From Pogonophryne albipinna (Eukaryota > Chordata > Actinopteri > Perciformes > Artedidraconidae): DNA of 64,000 bases. Where the stretch lies: positions 9,182,946 through 9,246,945 of the forward strand of contig CM053247.1 in assembly GCA_028583405.1 (NCBI GenBank). Direction: 5' to 3'. Positions 1 to 13,026 of the stretch are shown piece after piece. Below the pieces are notes generated by a model. The model ran no database searches and was not told where the DNA came from. It was given only the letters and a program-made list of their open reading frames with translations. The translations under genes and the position numbers were made by a program. Each line of letters begins with the position of its first letter. The first letter of the stretch is position 1.

Positions 1-100
1 CACGTTCTTGCTTGATTTGCGGGACCAGCGTTACAGTCGGGAAGAAAAGCAATGTGGAAAGTAATCTAAACATTTGAAAAAAAGAAATAGTGCCACCTAC

Positions 101-2465
101 GATCTGGAAGAGGATGAAGGAGAAGATGCTGGCGAGGAAGCACATGAGGGGAACCCGCATGATGACTTTGAGGATGTGATGTTTGTAGACGGTTAGGTTC
201 TCTGAGATCTGAATCTGCTCGTTCAACAGGAAGGGGCGGCTGAAGGCGTACACCACAATCACCGACTAGGGAAACAAAGCATGAAGAAATATGGGATTTC
301 ACTGATTTCAGTAGATCCACCACAAAAATACAGCAAACATAACGCAACAATCAACTGAATCTGTATATACTGTATATAGGTGTTTTAACTTAAGACATCC
401 ATTTTGGATATTGGTGGACTTAAAAGAGAAAATAATTATTTCACTATAATAAATGGCTCACCTGTATGACACCCATCACCATCACACAACCACAAAAGAG
501 TAAAATCCCGAGGATGTTCTCAGGGAAGGTGGCCATCAGAGAGAACTGCAAAATATGACATGCCGTAATGTTACTGAGCAAAAAGTATTGGTGCAAATAG
601 TGTGATGGATTTAACGACCATTAAGCAGTGTCTCATACTCACTGTGTACGGTAGAAAGGTTATCAGCATCATGCAGGCCTGAAATAAAACCCAAAGGAAA
701 TATGAGCAAAAAGTCAAATACTTTTAGGTATAACACTAAAAGATTACTTTTTTGTTGAGAATTCATTATTATGCACTTTCTTTTTATAGCAAATTAGTTA
801 ATATGCCCAAACCAACTGTAATATCTCTGTAGAATCAGCCCTTAAATCTTTTTTAAATAGGATTTGTACTAATTGGACAAGCGTTCACAACTCCCTCTGG
901 AGGGAACATTGAGATTGTATCCTTTGCAGACCATTTACATGTACACAAACCTATATAACACACTACAGGAAATGGAATACCCTAAAAAGCATAATAGGGC
1001 CTCTTTAATTAAATATCCAAAAGTATTATGAAGATATACTTCAATTAATCTATCACAAGAGGTTAATTAAAGGTTAGATAGCATACAGTGACTTTGTACT
1101 TACAAGGTTCAGCAGTGCAAGGCAATCATCAATGCGTACAATTACTTGAAACAATCTGTGAAATTCAGCACAAAAATAGGCAAGTGATAAATATAAACCT
1201 CAAAACTGCTCCTATACTTAGTACTTCATCAAATATTACTTCTATAAATGATAATATACAAATAATACTAATGTACCTGATATGAGCAGCCCATGCAACA
1301 GTCACGATGAGGAATGTCATTAAGTAAACAGCAATCTTTGTTGACAGCAGAAGCTGAACACTCTGCCTCAGCCCCTGTAAGCAGACACATAGATTCATAC
1401 TTTATCTTTTCAGTACAGTCTCACTGCAGAGATTTGCAGACGCAACTACCACTGAAAACACCTTGTTCTAAGGGGGTCGCTTTTATGGAATAAAATAATG
1501 TGTGATTACACGTCTTACCTCGTCATTATCTTGCAACTTTGTATGTGCAACAGGTAAGATCTGTGAATATAAGATGATACATTATGAGAAACATCATATG
1601 TTCAGAGAAAGGCACATGTTGTTGAGAAAATGGATTTCCAACTGACCAGTAAGCATGTTCAGTGTATGTTAAGCGCCCTATTAAGAATAGTATCACGGCT
1701 AATTTCAACCATAAATGAAAGTATCAAGCATGAACACACTTTAAACTCACTGTAGCTGTGTTTTCAAATTCCCTTAAAGTGGCTGACATAATTAGAAACA
1801 TTAGTTATATTTGTCTAGTTGATGATATTGTATGATCTTGTACCATGTACTTACTGAGATTTAATTAAAGTTGAACTTACTCTGTAGGCTATAGCACTGC
1901 TATAATCCCATTATAACTAAAGTAAGCAAGTATCATTCCTACTATGACTCTTAAAATGTCTGACTAACATTAAATACTCATTATATGCCCTACCCAACCT
2001 CTCTCCCATCTTCCCCAATTCAAAAGGAAACTCTGGTTTAAAGGGCATTAAGATTATGCTTGAGTACAAGTAGACATACCACACCATAGATACACTCCAT
2101 ACTCTACTTAGTTACTTGCTTCCCACCTCTGACAGTATGTAAATATTATTATTACTGGACTATTATCCACTGCTCCCCCCCCCCTGCAGCCCTCGGGTTG
2201 GTGGTGTCTGCAGTCGCTCAGCAGCAGCATGTGTTATTGAGATAGAGCTTGGTGTCTTTACCATGACGGTGGCGATGATGGAGATGAGCGCGTCGCTGTA
2301 GGCCAGCAGTCTGTGGGAGGACTGGGTGCCGTTGTGGCCCTCTCTGTCGGACGGAGTGACGCTGCCCGGGAAGCTGGAGGAGGCTGTGCGGCTCCTCGTG
2401 CCTTTCTTCTCCACCTCCTCCTCGACATGGTGCTCTATTATCTCGCTGTTGTCGTTTTCCCCCAT
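101..2465 (-). CDS. tmem175: TMEM175 potassium/proton channel of endosomes and lysosomes, 5' part (7 exons, gene continues off the left edge)
   Basis: TMEM175 is a cation channel of late endosome and lysosome membranes. Seven exons on the minus strand join in phase: 2262-2465, 1519-1560, 1277-1374, 1104-1155, 643-678, 462-545 and 101-265 (681 nt, 227 residues), each flanked by AG and GT. They cover the variable N-terminus and the first six-helix repeat. Recognition rests on close matches to the vertebrate protein: SDALISIIATVM (exon 1), ILPVAHTKL (exon 2), KIAVYLMTFLIVTVAWAAH (exon 3), DDCLALLNL (exon 4), ACMMLITFLPYT (exon 5), FSLMATFPENILGILLF (exon 6). The start is the only in-frame ATG ahead of the conserved block. 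The family RxxxFSD signature reads RLLAYSD (residues 52-58), so Phe is Tyr; the Ile matching human gate residue I46 is kept at 63. Exons 2, 4 and 5 are very short (42, 52 and 36 nt). The second channel repeat lies outside the window. Confidence 0.92.
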
Positions 2466-2645
2466 GGTGGAGGAGCTAGAGGGGCGCAGAGGACGAGGCG
2501 GGGACCATGGACCAGGCGGACGGACTGTTTGCAAACAACGGAGGAACAGCTGACTGAGGGCGGGAAACCGGAAGCAGGTGCCCGTATGTTTTTTCTGTTG
2601 GCAACAAAGATCGTTGATGGCGGAGTAGAGTACCCACGTGGTGAT
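2466..2645 (-). promoter_or_regulatory. tmem175: tmem175 5' UTR and proximal promoter region
   Basis: GC-rich DNA directly upstream of the tmem175 start codon. Visible motifs are an ETS-type CCGGAAGC (2568-2575), GATGGCGG as in YY1 sites (2616-2623), and a palindromic E-box CACGTG (2635-2640). No TATA box is apparent, as is usual for housekeeping genes. The E-box core is the kind bound by MiT/TFE factors that control lysosomal genes, which would suit this gene, but the flanks do not match the full CLEAR consensus. Functional use is inference. Confidence 0.4.
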
Positions 2646-4417
2646 CAAAAACGAAATAATTTTTTCTCTGTGTGTGTGTGTGTTTTTTGGTTAATTATTA
2701 CTCAAGTTTATCTTCGTTTTAGACGATTTTATGGTAGGCTACTCTAGAATCCAGAAATGAAATAAAACTGTTGAAAGACCACGTCTACAGCATGATTTTG
2801 TAAGTAGTTGGTTAACAAGATACTTTAAATTGATAAACAAAAATCGTAGGCAAACAATAGCTGGTTAATTATTGCATTTGGGCCTGTTTACCTTTATGCT
2901 ACTACAATAGCCTGCTCAAACGTGACTGAAAGTAGAGTAACAAAAAGAGAAACTTAGTGCTAAGTGATACCTTGAACCTGCCACTGGGTGACAGTAGTGT
3001 TTTAAATTATTGCCATGGTCATATTAATGTATGTTTAGTTAAAACACTGTATGGTCACCAGCAAGTTGCAACTAAACATTCTTCAACAGATTTACTTTAC
3101 AACGGTAGGCCTACATCTGTATTTCATCAGGCGGGCAAATGCCACACCATGTCTGCATACCACTTGACGAGAATTTGTTTATCATTATGTACATTGTTCA
3201 TCTTTGTATTCCGCTATCCTCTTTTAGTAATTGTGCTGTCAGGATAGAAATTGATCAGCTTGAGTAAAAAACAAACAAACACAGAGTATTCAGTGAATTA
3301 ACTCAAATAAATCCTGAGTGTGAGAGGGATAACAGTAAATTACATATAGTTTGTGTGAATATAAGGAGCTAAACAGAAATAAGAATGAACCCTCCACTTA
3401 ATTCCTGCTTTAAGTGATTAAATAGCTTTCATGTGCAGTTCGCCTACTTAGCATAGCCTGCTTTGTTTCTTTGGGTGGCGTTACGCTTGTTGACAAAAAT
3501 AGGAAAAGATCCTGTATTGGATTCAAATGGACCCTTTCTGCACGGCACACATTTGAGCACACGTGCAATCTGATTGGCTCTTTGCAAAGTAGCATCCTCC
3601 TGTAGATGTATTTCTTCAATAGTAGCATAGAGGTCAACATACATATGTTCATAAACTAAAAATGATATAAACACCACTTGGTTTTACTTTGCGTTTAGTT
3701 AATTGAACACAGCATATTCAGCTTGTGGACGGTAATGACACACCCTGATTTACATTAGAGTTTATATTTCAGTGGTGCAGTAAATGTTCTTGTATATGAC
3801 TTGTCAACAACACAGTAAACATGTGAGGCACTCTTCTGCCTCTAGAGGGAGACATCATACTGTGTCTGGCAAACATTTCAACCTTCTGTCCTGTAACTAT
3901 GCCCATGTTACAATTTGAACAACATAAGTATAGTCCCCAAACATTACTCATTTGTCTCATTACATCTACCATTACCATTATATTGCCAATAACATTATTA
4001 TCCCCCTGCATTGGTTAATTTTTTGAGTTTGAGCTATATTGCTACCATTTCATGTATCCTGTCAGACTTTTTGAAAGATTGTGTACATGTCTAGTTGTGT
4101 CTGTAGACTCCTAAATTCACCAAAGTCTAGCATAAGAGAATGCATAATTCAAATATTTAAACAAACATTTCAGAAAACGTGTAATACAAAAACGGATTTT
4201 GATGAGGTTTTTCCTGAGGGTTCATATATCATTCATAGGCCCATTTATAGAACTGTTGGCAGTATCTTTCTTATTCATGAAGCGTCGAAGGAGATATCTT
4301 CCCTCTCTAAGAACCTTTGACTTTAATAATGTAACCGTCATTTTGAATATGGCTTTATCCAGTGTTAGGATTTCTGTTCAATATATTATTAAATTAACAC
4401 ATATTTTCAATAAGATA
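2646..4417. other. No gene recognised
   Basis: AT-rich sequence upstream of tmem175. Only short unconvincing ORFs occur. No divergent host gene, repeat end or RNA gene could be supported here. Confidence 0.5.
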
Positions 4418-5298
4418 GTGCCTAACAAGGGCGCCGGAAGCGGGAGGGCAATTGCCCCCCCCCACTTTTCAGCCCTGCCCAAGCGGCAAACTCTGGGGAA
4501 CAGCCGTGACGCCAATACGGAAGTGCCACACACTGCAGTTCATACATGGGCCGCTAGGGACTGGCTGCAGAAAGGAGCAATTTCCATAGACCCCCATGTT
4601 AAAATGCCCAACTTTACAGCAGAAAAAAACATGTTTCTACCCATGGATGCAATAAATATTATAATCGATATAGTTAGATTCCACCGTCATGATTATGAAT
4701 CTGTGAGTGAATTGTTTTCTAACACGACCCTTTTATTTATATTAGGTCTTAAAGTTGTTGCATAAATTAGGGCGTGGTCACTTTGATGGACACGTACATG
4801 CCTCACTGTCAGCTAACAGCAACTTGTCCACTCTGCTAGGCTACAACCATAGAGGCTACAACGTTAGTTAGTCATAGTACTGTACTGTGACCCTTTATCT
4901 TTAGCCGTGTTCGTGGTGATTGTGCCTTTTAGGGAATATTGTTACAAATACCAGACAATTAAAATGTCGTGCTGTGCGCTTGAATGTACTAACAGAACTT
5001 CCAAGAAGTCTAAAATGATAATATTATACATGTTAACCCCGTTCGCAGGTGTTTGTGTGCTTGGTAGCTTAGCTTGTTACTTATTAGCCAGCTAAGGACG
5101 TAACCCTTTATGCATACATATTAGGGCTGTCAAGTTAACGCGTTAATAACCTTTTTTTTCCTTGGCCGCCCCGTAGTTTCAGAGCGCATCGAGTTTAAAA
5201 TACCATCTACAAGCTGATGCTGACAGCCCCGCTCCTGCTGCCTGCTTGCGGCAGACCACACTTCCACGCTCACCGGCAGGCACCGACTGGCCATCGGG

Positions 5299-5481
<183 letters not shown>

Positions 5482-5652
5482 CCCGAGCGAGCGAGAGAGA
5501 GACCTTACGTGCATTGTTGTTGTTAGCATCTGGTGCTAGCTAGCTGCGCTAACGGATATAAGGAGCTGTTTAAATGAAAACAGAGGAGCGACATTTCGCC
5601 ACAACTGCGCCGAGCACTTGACTTTATGCAGGAAGCCAGACAGTGGGACATT

Positions 5653-6724
5653 CAGGGTTGGGTTGTAACGGAATACATGTAACGGCGTTACATAATCAGA
5701 ATACAAAAATCAAGTAACTGTATTCAGCTCGCGTTACATTTGAAAAACGAGTAATCTGATTACAGTTACTTTCGTAAACCTGAAGTGAATACATTTTGGA
5801 TTACTTATTGGAATTATTGGTGGAAAGATTTCCTCACAACATTTAATATTCATTACTAAAGGTACAGCCAAATCATCAAAGCGCACAAAACCTATTACCG
5901 CCACAGATGGACCAAAAAAGCGTTTGAAAAAAAATTGCGGGTCCGCTCGCTCAGTGAAACAATAACAACGAAACATGGAGGAACAAAAGTCTGCGTTTAA
6001 ATCGCGCGTGTGTGTGTGGTTAAAACACATCAGCCTGCGGTCGCTCTTTAGCCTTACTAATGATTCTGAAGGTAAACACAGTGAAGGCGGTGCGTGAAAG
6101 GCACTGCGCGCTCCTCTTCTCAGAGGCTGAGTTAACCCTCCCGCTGCCTCCTGGCGCTGCAGAGATTTCATGAAGTGAAGGAGGTTTTCCTTCTATAAAA
6201 CAGCTGCGGGCAGCAGATACTGTGAGAGTCACAGACATGAATTCATAGATCAAGGCAGACTGGTGCACACACTCTCCTGTTTTGCCAATCCGGTGCTTAA
6301 ACAAATATAGCTCTAAACCCCTGGCCGAAATGTCCTTAAAATGAAGTCCGAGTTTGACACTTTAATTCATGTCCTGCCAACACTGGCAGGACAGAAGGCG
6401 ACACGCCCTTTCTAAGCCGTGTCCCTCACTCCTCACATCCCAAGCTGCATCCCCAAAAAGTTTATGTTGTTACATCGTTTCAGATGTTGTGTTTCAGTTG
6501 TGCTCTTGACGCCATTAAAACAGTAAAAACACGTTCAGTTTCCTTTTGCTTTTTGTGTCTCCTGTTCACCAAAACATACCCATCTGTGATGGAAAAAGAA
6601 AGTAATCCAAAAGTAATCTAAAAGTAATCTGATTACGTTACTTTTTTAAGACACGTAACTGTAACTGTATTCGGATTACTTTCAGAGCCATGTAATCAGT
6701 AATCAGTAACTGATCCCAACCGTG
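5653..6724. mobile_element. hAT-type non-autonomous element nested in the 5122-7226 hAT
   Basis: The ends are CAGGGTTGGG and CCCAACCGTG, inverted repeats with one mismatch. A perfect 8-bp duplication GGGACATT flanks them (5645-5652 and 6725-6732). Subterminal DNA holds many GTAATC/GATTAC and GTTAC motifs in both orientations, typical of this fish repeat family. No transposase ORF was found. The precise duplication shows it inserted after the surrounding element was in place. Confidence 0.82.
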
Positions 6725-6841
6725 GGGACATTGCACGAAAAGTCAGCACACTCAGCACGGATAGTGCGCAACATGATTGCAGCGTCCAGGCAGCTCCCGT
6801 TCGAGCATATGCCTTGAGTTGCACATAGCTCCAACGATCCA

Positions 6842-6842
<1 letters not shown>

Positions 6843-6919
<77 letters not shown>
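6843..6919. repeat. (CA)n microsatellite
   Basis: Uninterrupted CA repeat of about 76 bp inside the 5122-7226 hAT. Confidence 0.97.
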
Positions 6920-6921
<2 letters not shown>

Positions 6922-7479
6922 TGTATTGTATTATTGAATGAGAGAGGTTCCAGGTTGAATTGAGGCGAATATTTGTAATGTTCAGAGGTTGTTGTGTCTA
7001 ATATTCATGAGAATATTTGTCATTGTTCAAATGATAATAAACATTAGCATAAAGCATATTTGTTCACTCATATGTTTATAAGAGTATTAAAAACTTGAAA
7101 AATATTCCTCTAAGGTACATTTAGAACAGATCAAAAATGTGCGATTAATTTGCGATTAATCGCGATTAACTATGGACAATCATGCGATTAATCGCGATTA
7201 AATATTTTAATCGACTGACAGCCCTAATACATATACATTTTAGTTTATGATTCAGCCTTGGGTAAGACTTTTATAGTCTATGGCTATGACGCCCATAATG
7301 CTAAACGGGAGCAAATGTTAATAGGGGACCCAATTATCCCAGTGGTGGCCGCCGGAGCTAACGGAGCCGCAGGGGGCTAGCTCCAGCCGGCGTCCCGGAG
7401 CTAGCCCACTGCGTCTCCGTTAGGTCCGGGTGGTGGAGTCCGTCTTTTCTCAACGTGTGAATGACAAGCATTAAGAATA

Positions 7480-7818
7480 ACAAAATATAGCCAATTCTCT
7501 TGCAGATTGTCTCATTTGATTATGAATGTAATGTTTATATAGGGGAACTACACTGTTAGCAGTAACTTGGTATGCATGTATTTCATGTTAGCTTAGCTTC
7601 TTAGCCTGAGCTAGCTCTGTTTACTTCTAGTTCGGAGGCAGCAGGTCCCGCCTCGGCTCCGCCTCTTTGCCCTTATTTTGAGCAGGCGGGATTAGACTCT
7701 GACGTCACAGTCGAGCCGTTAGTGGCCGACTCCGCCGACTAAGGGCTTCACGGCAACTCTGCAGAATCCTATGGGTGACGTCACGGACACTACGTCCATT
7801 TATATATACAGTCTATGG
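7480..7818 (+). repeat. Dispersed repeat, inverted relative to 28893-29150
   Basis: The stretch ending in a TATATA-rich motif and 'AGTCTATGG' has a clear reverse-complement counterpart at 28893-29150. Shared features include the CATAGGATTCTGCAGAG and GTGACGTCAC blocks, GGCGGAGCCGAGGCGGGAC, and an AGCTAGCT/AGCTTAGCTAAC-rich end. No ORF or terminal repeats were defined, so the class is unknown. Confidence 0.6.
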
Positions 7819-7852
7819 CCCTGCCCCACATTTTCGCAGCAGCAGATTTATT

Positions 7853-9400
7853 TTTATTTATTTTCAGTCTTTATTTCGAACAGATTAAAAAATAACAAAT
7901 AAAAAATAACAAATGTGAAAAACAGAATACCGTATTGTTATAATACAGTATTTATCCACATTCATGGTAATATTTGTATATTCAACAAAAAAAAGTCTTC
8001 ATATTAATAATAATAATAATAAATCATATGTGTCCGAAAGGGAGTAGGAGGAAGCAAATGCTTATTAATTCCCACCCCTTACTTGATCAATGATTGTCCT
8101 TTAAATCATTATGCAAGTTATTCCTACTTAGATTTACATTTATATATACAATAATTTCTCATCTTCAATCACCTTTCTTCATTCTCATATTTTTCCAAAA
8201 AAGTGTTTCTGTACATCCTTTTAAACTGAATTATGCTTGTGCTTTGTTTTAACTCCTGCTCCAAACCATTCCATAAAATCACCCCACAGATTGTTAAACT
8301 CATACTTCTCAGAGTTGTTCTGACCTTGAGTTGTTTAAAATGTAGATTTCCTCTCAAATTATACCCACCCTCTCTGTCTATGAACAATGTTTTTAATTTC
8401 CTAGGAAGTAGATTATGTCTGGCTCTGTACATGATTTGTGCCGTTTTAAATTTAACCAGATCAATGAACTTCAATATGTGTGACTTCAAAAATAATACAT
8501 TAGTGTGTTCAAGATATCCAACATTATTGATAACTCTTATAGCCCTTTTTTGTAATGTGCATAACGGCTGTAGGTTGGTTTTGTACGTGTTTCAAATCTC
8601 CACACAGTAAATCAGATATGGCAATATTAGTGTGTTATATAGAGTATGCAATGAGTTATAGTCCAGAATGTGTCTGGCTTTTCCCAATATTGCGATAGTT
8701 TTAGCCAGTTTTGCTTTTACATGAGTGATATGAGGTTTCCAGCTGATTTTGTGGTCTAAAACCACACCAAGGAACTTAATTTCATATACTCTTTCTATGT
8801 GTATGTTATCTAGTAATTGTATCTGTGGATTTGTTTTATGTTTTCCAAATAACATAATCTTTGTTTTGCATATATTTAATGATAATTTGTTTGTGTCAAA
8901 CCAATGTTTTACTTTAATCATTTCTGCTGTTATCACTTCCATTAGCTCTTTCAAATTGTCACCGGAACAAAAAATATTAGTGTCATCTGCAAATAAAATA
9001 AATTTCAATATATTTGATACTCTGCAAATGTCGTTGATGTATATTATGAACAGCTTTGGACCCAACACGGACCCCTGAGGTACTCCACAAGTTATGTTCA
9101 TGTATTCTGATTTATGTTCACCAATTTCAACAAATTGTTGTCTGTTGCTTAAATAATCTCTCACCCAGTTTAATCCCACCCCTCTGATACCGTTCCAGTT
9201 TTATCAGTAAAATATTGTGATCTATGGTGTCAAATGCTTTTTGTAAGTCTATAAATATTCCCACTGCTTGTTTTTTATTGTCCATGCAGTTTGCTATTTC
9301 CTCATTTAATTCCATTAGTGCCATAGATGTTGATCTATCTTTCCTGAATCCATATTGACTGTCGTCCAAAAGCTGATGTGTTTCCATGAAACTGTGCCGC
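7853..9400 (-). mobile_element. 5'-truncated, frameshifted LINE (Jockey/L2-like reverse transcriptase)
   Basis: Minus-strand fragments encode a non-LTR reverse transcriptase. Near 9230-9350 is the segment with QYGFRKDRSTSMAL and GIFIDLQKAFDTIDHNILL. At 8592-9179 come CGVPQGSVLGPKLFIIYIND and the catalytic block FADDT. At 8169-8489 is the C-terminal part with REGGYNLRG. A frameshift near 9180 and a stop between 8592 and 8489 break the frame. The 3' end (low coordinates) finishes in an A/T-rich AAATAAA-type tail near 7853-7900. The endonuclease part is missing and the 5' end abuts the satellite at about 9396. Clade assignment is tentative; that it is a dead LINE is secure. Confidence 0.8.
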
Positions 9401-10854
9401 CGAAAACTGTACAAATCCCGTTTCAATAATTCCCCTCTACTCTAAAGTCGCATCTAAAACGTGATCTGATCTAGCAGTGTATATTTTGTTATTTTTGATT
9501 GTTATATTCAATCTCACTAGCTACAGGCATGTTTGAAGCTTGTAAAGGGAAGATGACAGCTCTCGCCACTCTGCTGTTCCTCAGCGCCGCCCCCCCTCCC
9601 TCCCGCTGAAATTATGAATGTAAGGTGTATAGTAATCATAGATAACACGGCAGGGTCCGTTACAGTTTGTTTTTATCTGATTTTAAATAAGCAAAGTCTT
9701 GGCTTTCAGAATATTAAACTTGTTTCGGCAAATTCAGATGATAAATAGGCCTACAACTTTGAAGCTTGTAACGGCATAATTACAAGCGGAGAACGGAGTA
9801 ATTTAACGTCACAGCAGGCATAACAACAGCTGGTGTTTCTCGTGAGTGTTTTCCCCGGGAAACAAACACAATATACACAAACGCAAAAATACACAAACAC
9901 ACACGTATATACACGCGCCGCCGAAAACTGTACAAATCCCGTTTCAATAATTCCCCTCTACTCTAAAGTCGCATCTAAAACGTGATCTGATCTAGCAGTG
10001 TATATTTTGTTATTTTTGATTGTTATATTCAATCTCACTAGCTACAGGCATGTTTGAAGCTTGTAAAGGGAAGATGACAGCTCTCGCCACTCTGCTGTTC
10101 CTCAGCGCCGCCCCCCCTCCCTCCCGCTGAAATTATGAATGTAAGGTGTATAGTAATCATAGATAACACGGCAGGGTCCGTTACAGTTTGTTTTTATCTG
10201 ATTTTAAATAAGCAAAGTCTTGGCTTTCAGAATATTAAACTTGTTTCGGCAAATTCAGATGATAAATAGGCCTACAACTTTGAAGCTTGTAACGGCATAA
10301 TTACAAGCGGAGAACGGAGTAATTTAACGTCACAGCAGGCATAACAACAGCTGGTGTTTCTCGTGAGTGTTTTCCCCGGGAAACAAACACAATATACACA
10401 AACGCAAAAATACACAAACACACACGTATATACACGCGGCGCGGAACACTGTACAAATCCCGTTTCAATAATTCCCTTCTACTCTAAAGTCGCATCTAAA
10501 ACGCGATCTGATCTAGCTGTGTATATTTTTTTATTTTTGATTGTTATATATTCAATCTCATTTGCTACACGCATTTTTTAAGCTTGTAAAGGGAAGACCA
10601 CAGCTCGCCTCTCACTGGCCACTCTGCTCTTCCGCAGCGCCGCTCCCCCTCCCTCCGGCTGAAATTATGAATGTAAGGCGTGAAGTAAAGATAACACGGC
10701 AGGGTCCGTTACAGTTTGTTTTCATCTGATTTCAAATAAACAAAGTCTTGGCTTTCAGAATATTAAACTTGTTTCGGCAAATTCAGATGATAAATACAGC
10801 TTTGAAGCTTCGGCATAATTACAAGCGGAGAATGGAGTAATTTAACGTCACAGC
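9396..10854. repeat. Tandem satellite of about 521 bp, three copies
   Basis: The unit starts near CCGCCGAAAACTGTACAAAT. Copy 1 (about 9399-9919) and copy 2 (about 9920-10440) are almost identical. Copy 3 (from about 10441) is more diverged and is split by the hAT at 10855-12493, after which the unit resumes at 12494-12534. Each unit includes a TCAGCGCCGCCCCCCCTCCC block and an ACACAAACACACACGTATATAC end. No convincing coding content. Confidence 0.9.
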
Positions 10855-12048
10855 CAGGGGCGCCGTAAGGGGGTGAAAAGTTAGGACGATTCTAAGGGCC
10901 CGTGACTGACAGGGGCCCCAAAATGTTCAGAATATTAAGAAAAAAAATGTAAGTAACCTTTCATCAATCCTCAATAATTAACATTAATAGAACGTTATAT
11001 TGATAAATTACTCACTAAACTTACGATTCATTTAACTTATTTTCTTCCAAAAGTTAATTACCCAAAGCCTCTGTACACCCCCTTCTATTTACATGTAATG
11101 GTTTGGTCCTGCCTCCAAACGCGGTGCGACACCGGCACTTGCAAAGAGTGAAAGCAATGCATGTGAGGAGGGATGCTAGTACTTAGCCTACATACGTGTG
11201 CTGTACCATGTTTCATTGACCAACAAAGTCAGGCTCTAAGAAAAGAAGAGAAAGGAGAGAAAGACAAGAGAGAGGGACTAAAGGGCGACAGTATGTCACC
11301 CAGTTTTTTACAAGAAAAGGTGGGTGTGGTCCATGAGTGGTGGAAATTAGTCTGTTAGCTAATGTTTTTTTGTTTACTAAGCTGGCATTAAGTACTGTTA
11401 ATATCTTTACAGAAAATTCAGAGGTCTTTAATTTCACTGCTCTTTTAGCTGATATTTAAAGGTATGGTAGGTAATTCACTTCAGAAACACTTGTTGTTAT
11501 ATTCCATGGAATGCTCTTAACATCCCGATAGCAATGAATATAAATGCTTTGACAATAAATACATACAAAAATGTCCTCTGTGGAAGCCGTGGCGCTGTAA
11601 AAAGCACGACCAATCATCTGAGCTGGCCCGGCAAAAATGACTGGATGGCCTACCTGCCTGTCAGCCTTCCATCTGTGCACAAGCTTATCTCGTGCCCTCA
11701 TTGGTCATGTGCGCGTTCGTGTGTGTTGGAGGAGGGGCTCTGTAAGGAACTCTGAAGGAAGGGGCAGATTTTTTCCGGTTGTGTACTTTCAAATTCTAGC
11801 GCACTCGAGCTGGTTTCTCCATTCTTACCTACCTACCTTTAATAAATGCAGGCACATTTTTAGCACCTATTCATACTAAATCAGTTGTCCCTCCCCTTGG
11901 TGCCAGGTCCAACAGATCCATCTTTAGGCTCAGCAGCCCTGTCCCCCCATAAGGCTGAACCTGAACCAGCTTTTCTCCCAACTGAAGGAGGTGAGCAGCA
12001 TTGTGTTGAATGACATGCCACTTAACATATCTGAAGGGAGACTGGAAT

Positions 12049-12051
<3 letters not shown>

Positions 12052-12132
<81 letters not shown>
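12052..12132. repeat. (TA)n microsatellite
   Basis: About 80 bp of uninterrupted TA repeat. Confidence 0.97.
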
Positions 12133-12133
<1 letters not shown>

Positions 12134-12336
12134 CAAAAAGCTAACATCTAATTTAAATTATACATTTCAAACACAGTATTTTCCCACATAGCCAATGATC
12201 TATATAAAACAAAAAACTGCATTTAGTCTATTTAGGATGATGGACAGTTTGAAGCATTGAGTGATCAGTCTGTAAACAAAATGTTAATCACAAACATTTT
12301 GGTTATGATATTAATACTAATGTTATTATATTAAAG

Positions 12337-12424
12337 CAGGGGTGGGGAACCTCCGGCCCCCGGGCCGTATACGGACCGCTAGACCATTTGGTACGGCCCT
12401 CGAGGTAATTTATAAACAAAGTGG
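12337..12424 (+). mobile_element. End fragment of a CAGGGGTGGGGAACC-type hAT
   Basis: The sequence begins CAGGGGTGGGGAACCTCCGG and continues through a GGGCCGTATACGG block and CCTCGAGGTAATTTATAAAC. The same end is found, complete and paired, at 29647 and 34365. Only one end is present here, so this is a fragment. Confidence 0.65.
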
Positions 12425-13026
12425 CCTGTGCCTGGTGGTGGGGGCCAATGTGATATATTTTCATGGGGCCCAAAATCCCTGGCGGCGCCCCTGGTCACAG
12501 CAGGCATAACAACAGCCGGTGTTTCTCGTGAGTGCAGTAATCCAAACGAAAATATCTTCCCTCCGTAGTATTTTGTTCATTTGCTCCGCTAATAATCAAT
12601 CATGATGATTGATGATGAGAAATGATGGATTCCAGAGAAGAGAAAACTTTAAAGGCCTTTTTCTCAAAATGATGACTCTGTAACAGTCATTATATAATGT
12701 GACATATTTTGCTTAATATTTGGAGTACAAAAACAATCCTGATATCATTAGAAAGCTAGGAATCAAAATGTCTTCGGGTCAATGCGACTGATTTCGATGG
12801 AGCAGGTCACTTTGCATTAGGTAAAATAAAGCAGGCAGACATAACAGGAAGAATATGTACATTTTAACCCAATCAAATAGGACATTGTCACACCATTCAA
12901 ATGTATCCATGTACATTACAACCAATAAAAAAGCTTAGATTTGTTTATATTTTACGTTGTTTACTTTATTTGTTACGTTGTTCTGTGTCAGCCGTTAACC
13001 TAGAAATAATATATACACTTGCAAAC

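Larger units (their letters stand above)
10855..12493. mobile_element. hAT element inserted into satellite copy 3
   Basis: Perfect 10-bp ends CAGGGGCGCC and GGCGCCCCTG with a perfect 8-bp duplication GTCACAGC (10847-10854 and 12494-12501). Both subterminal regions carry GGGGCCC-type motifs. No transposase ORF is visible. It holds a long TA microsatellite and a fragment of another hAT end (12337-12424). Confidence 0.88.

Noticed and set aside
1..66. Possible next tmem175 exon at the left edge (minus strand reads LLSTLLFFPTVTLV in one frame)
   Set aside because: It would need an intron of only about 35 nt after exon 7 and the phase does not fit; the real next exon is probably outside the window.
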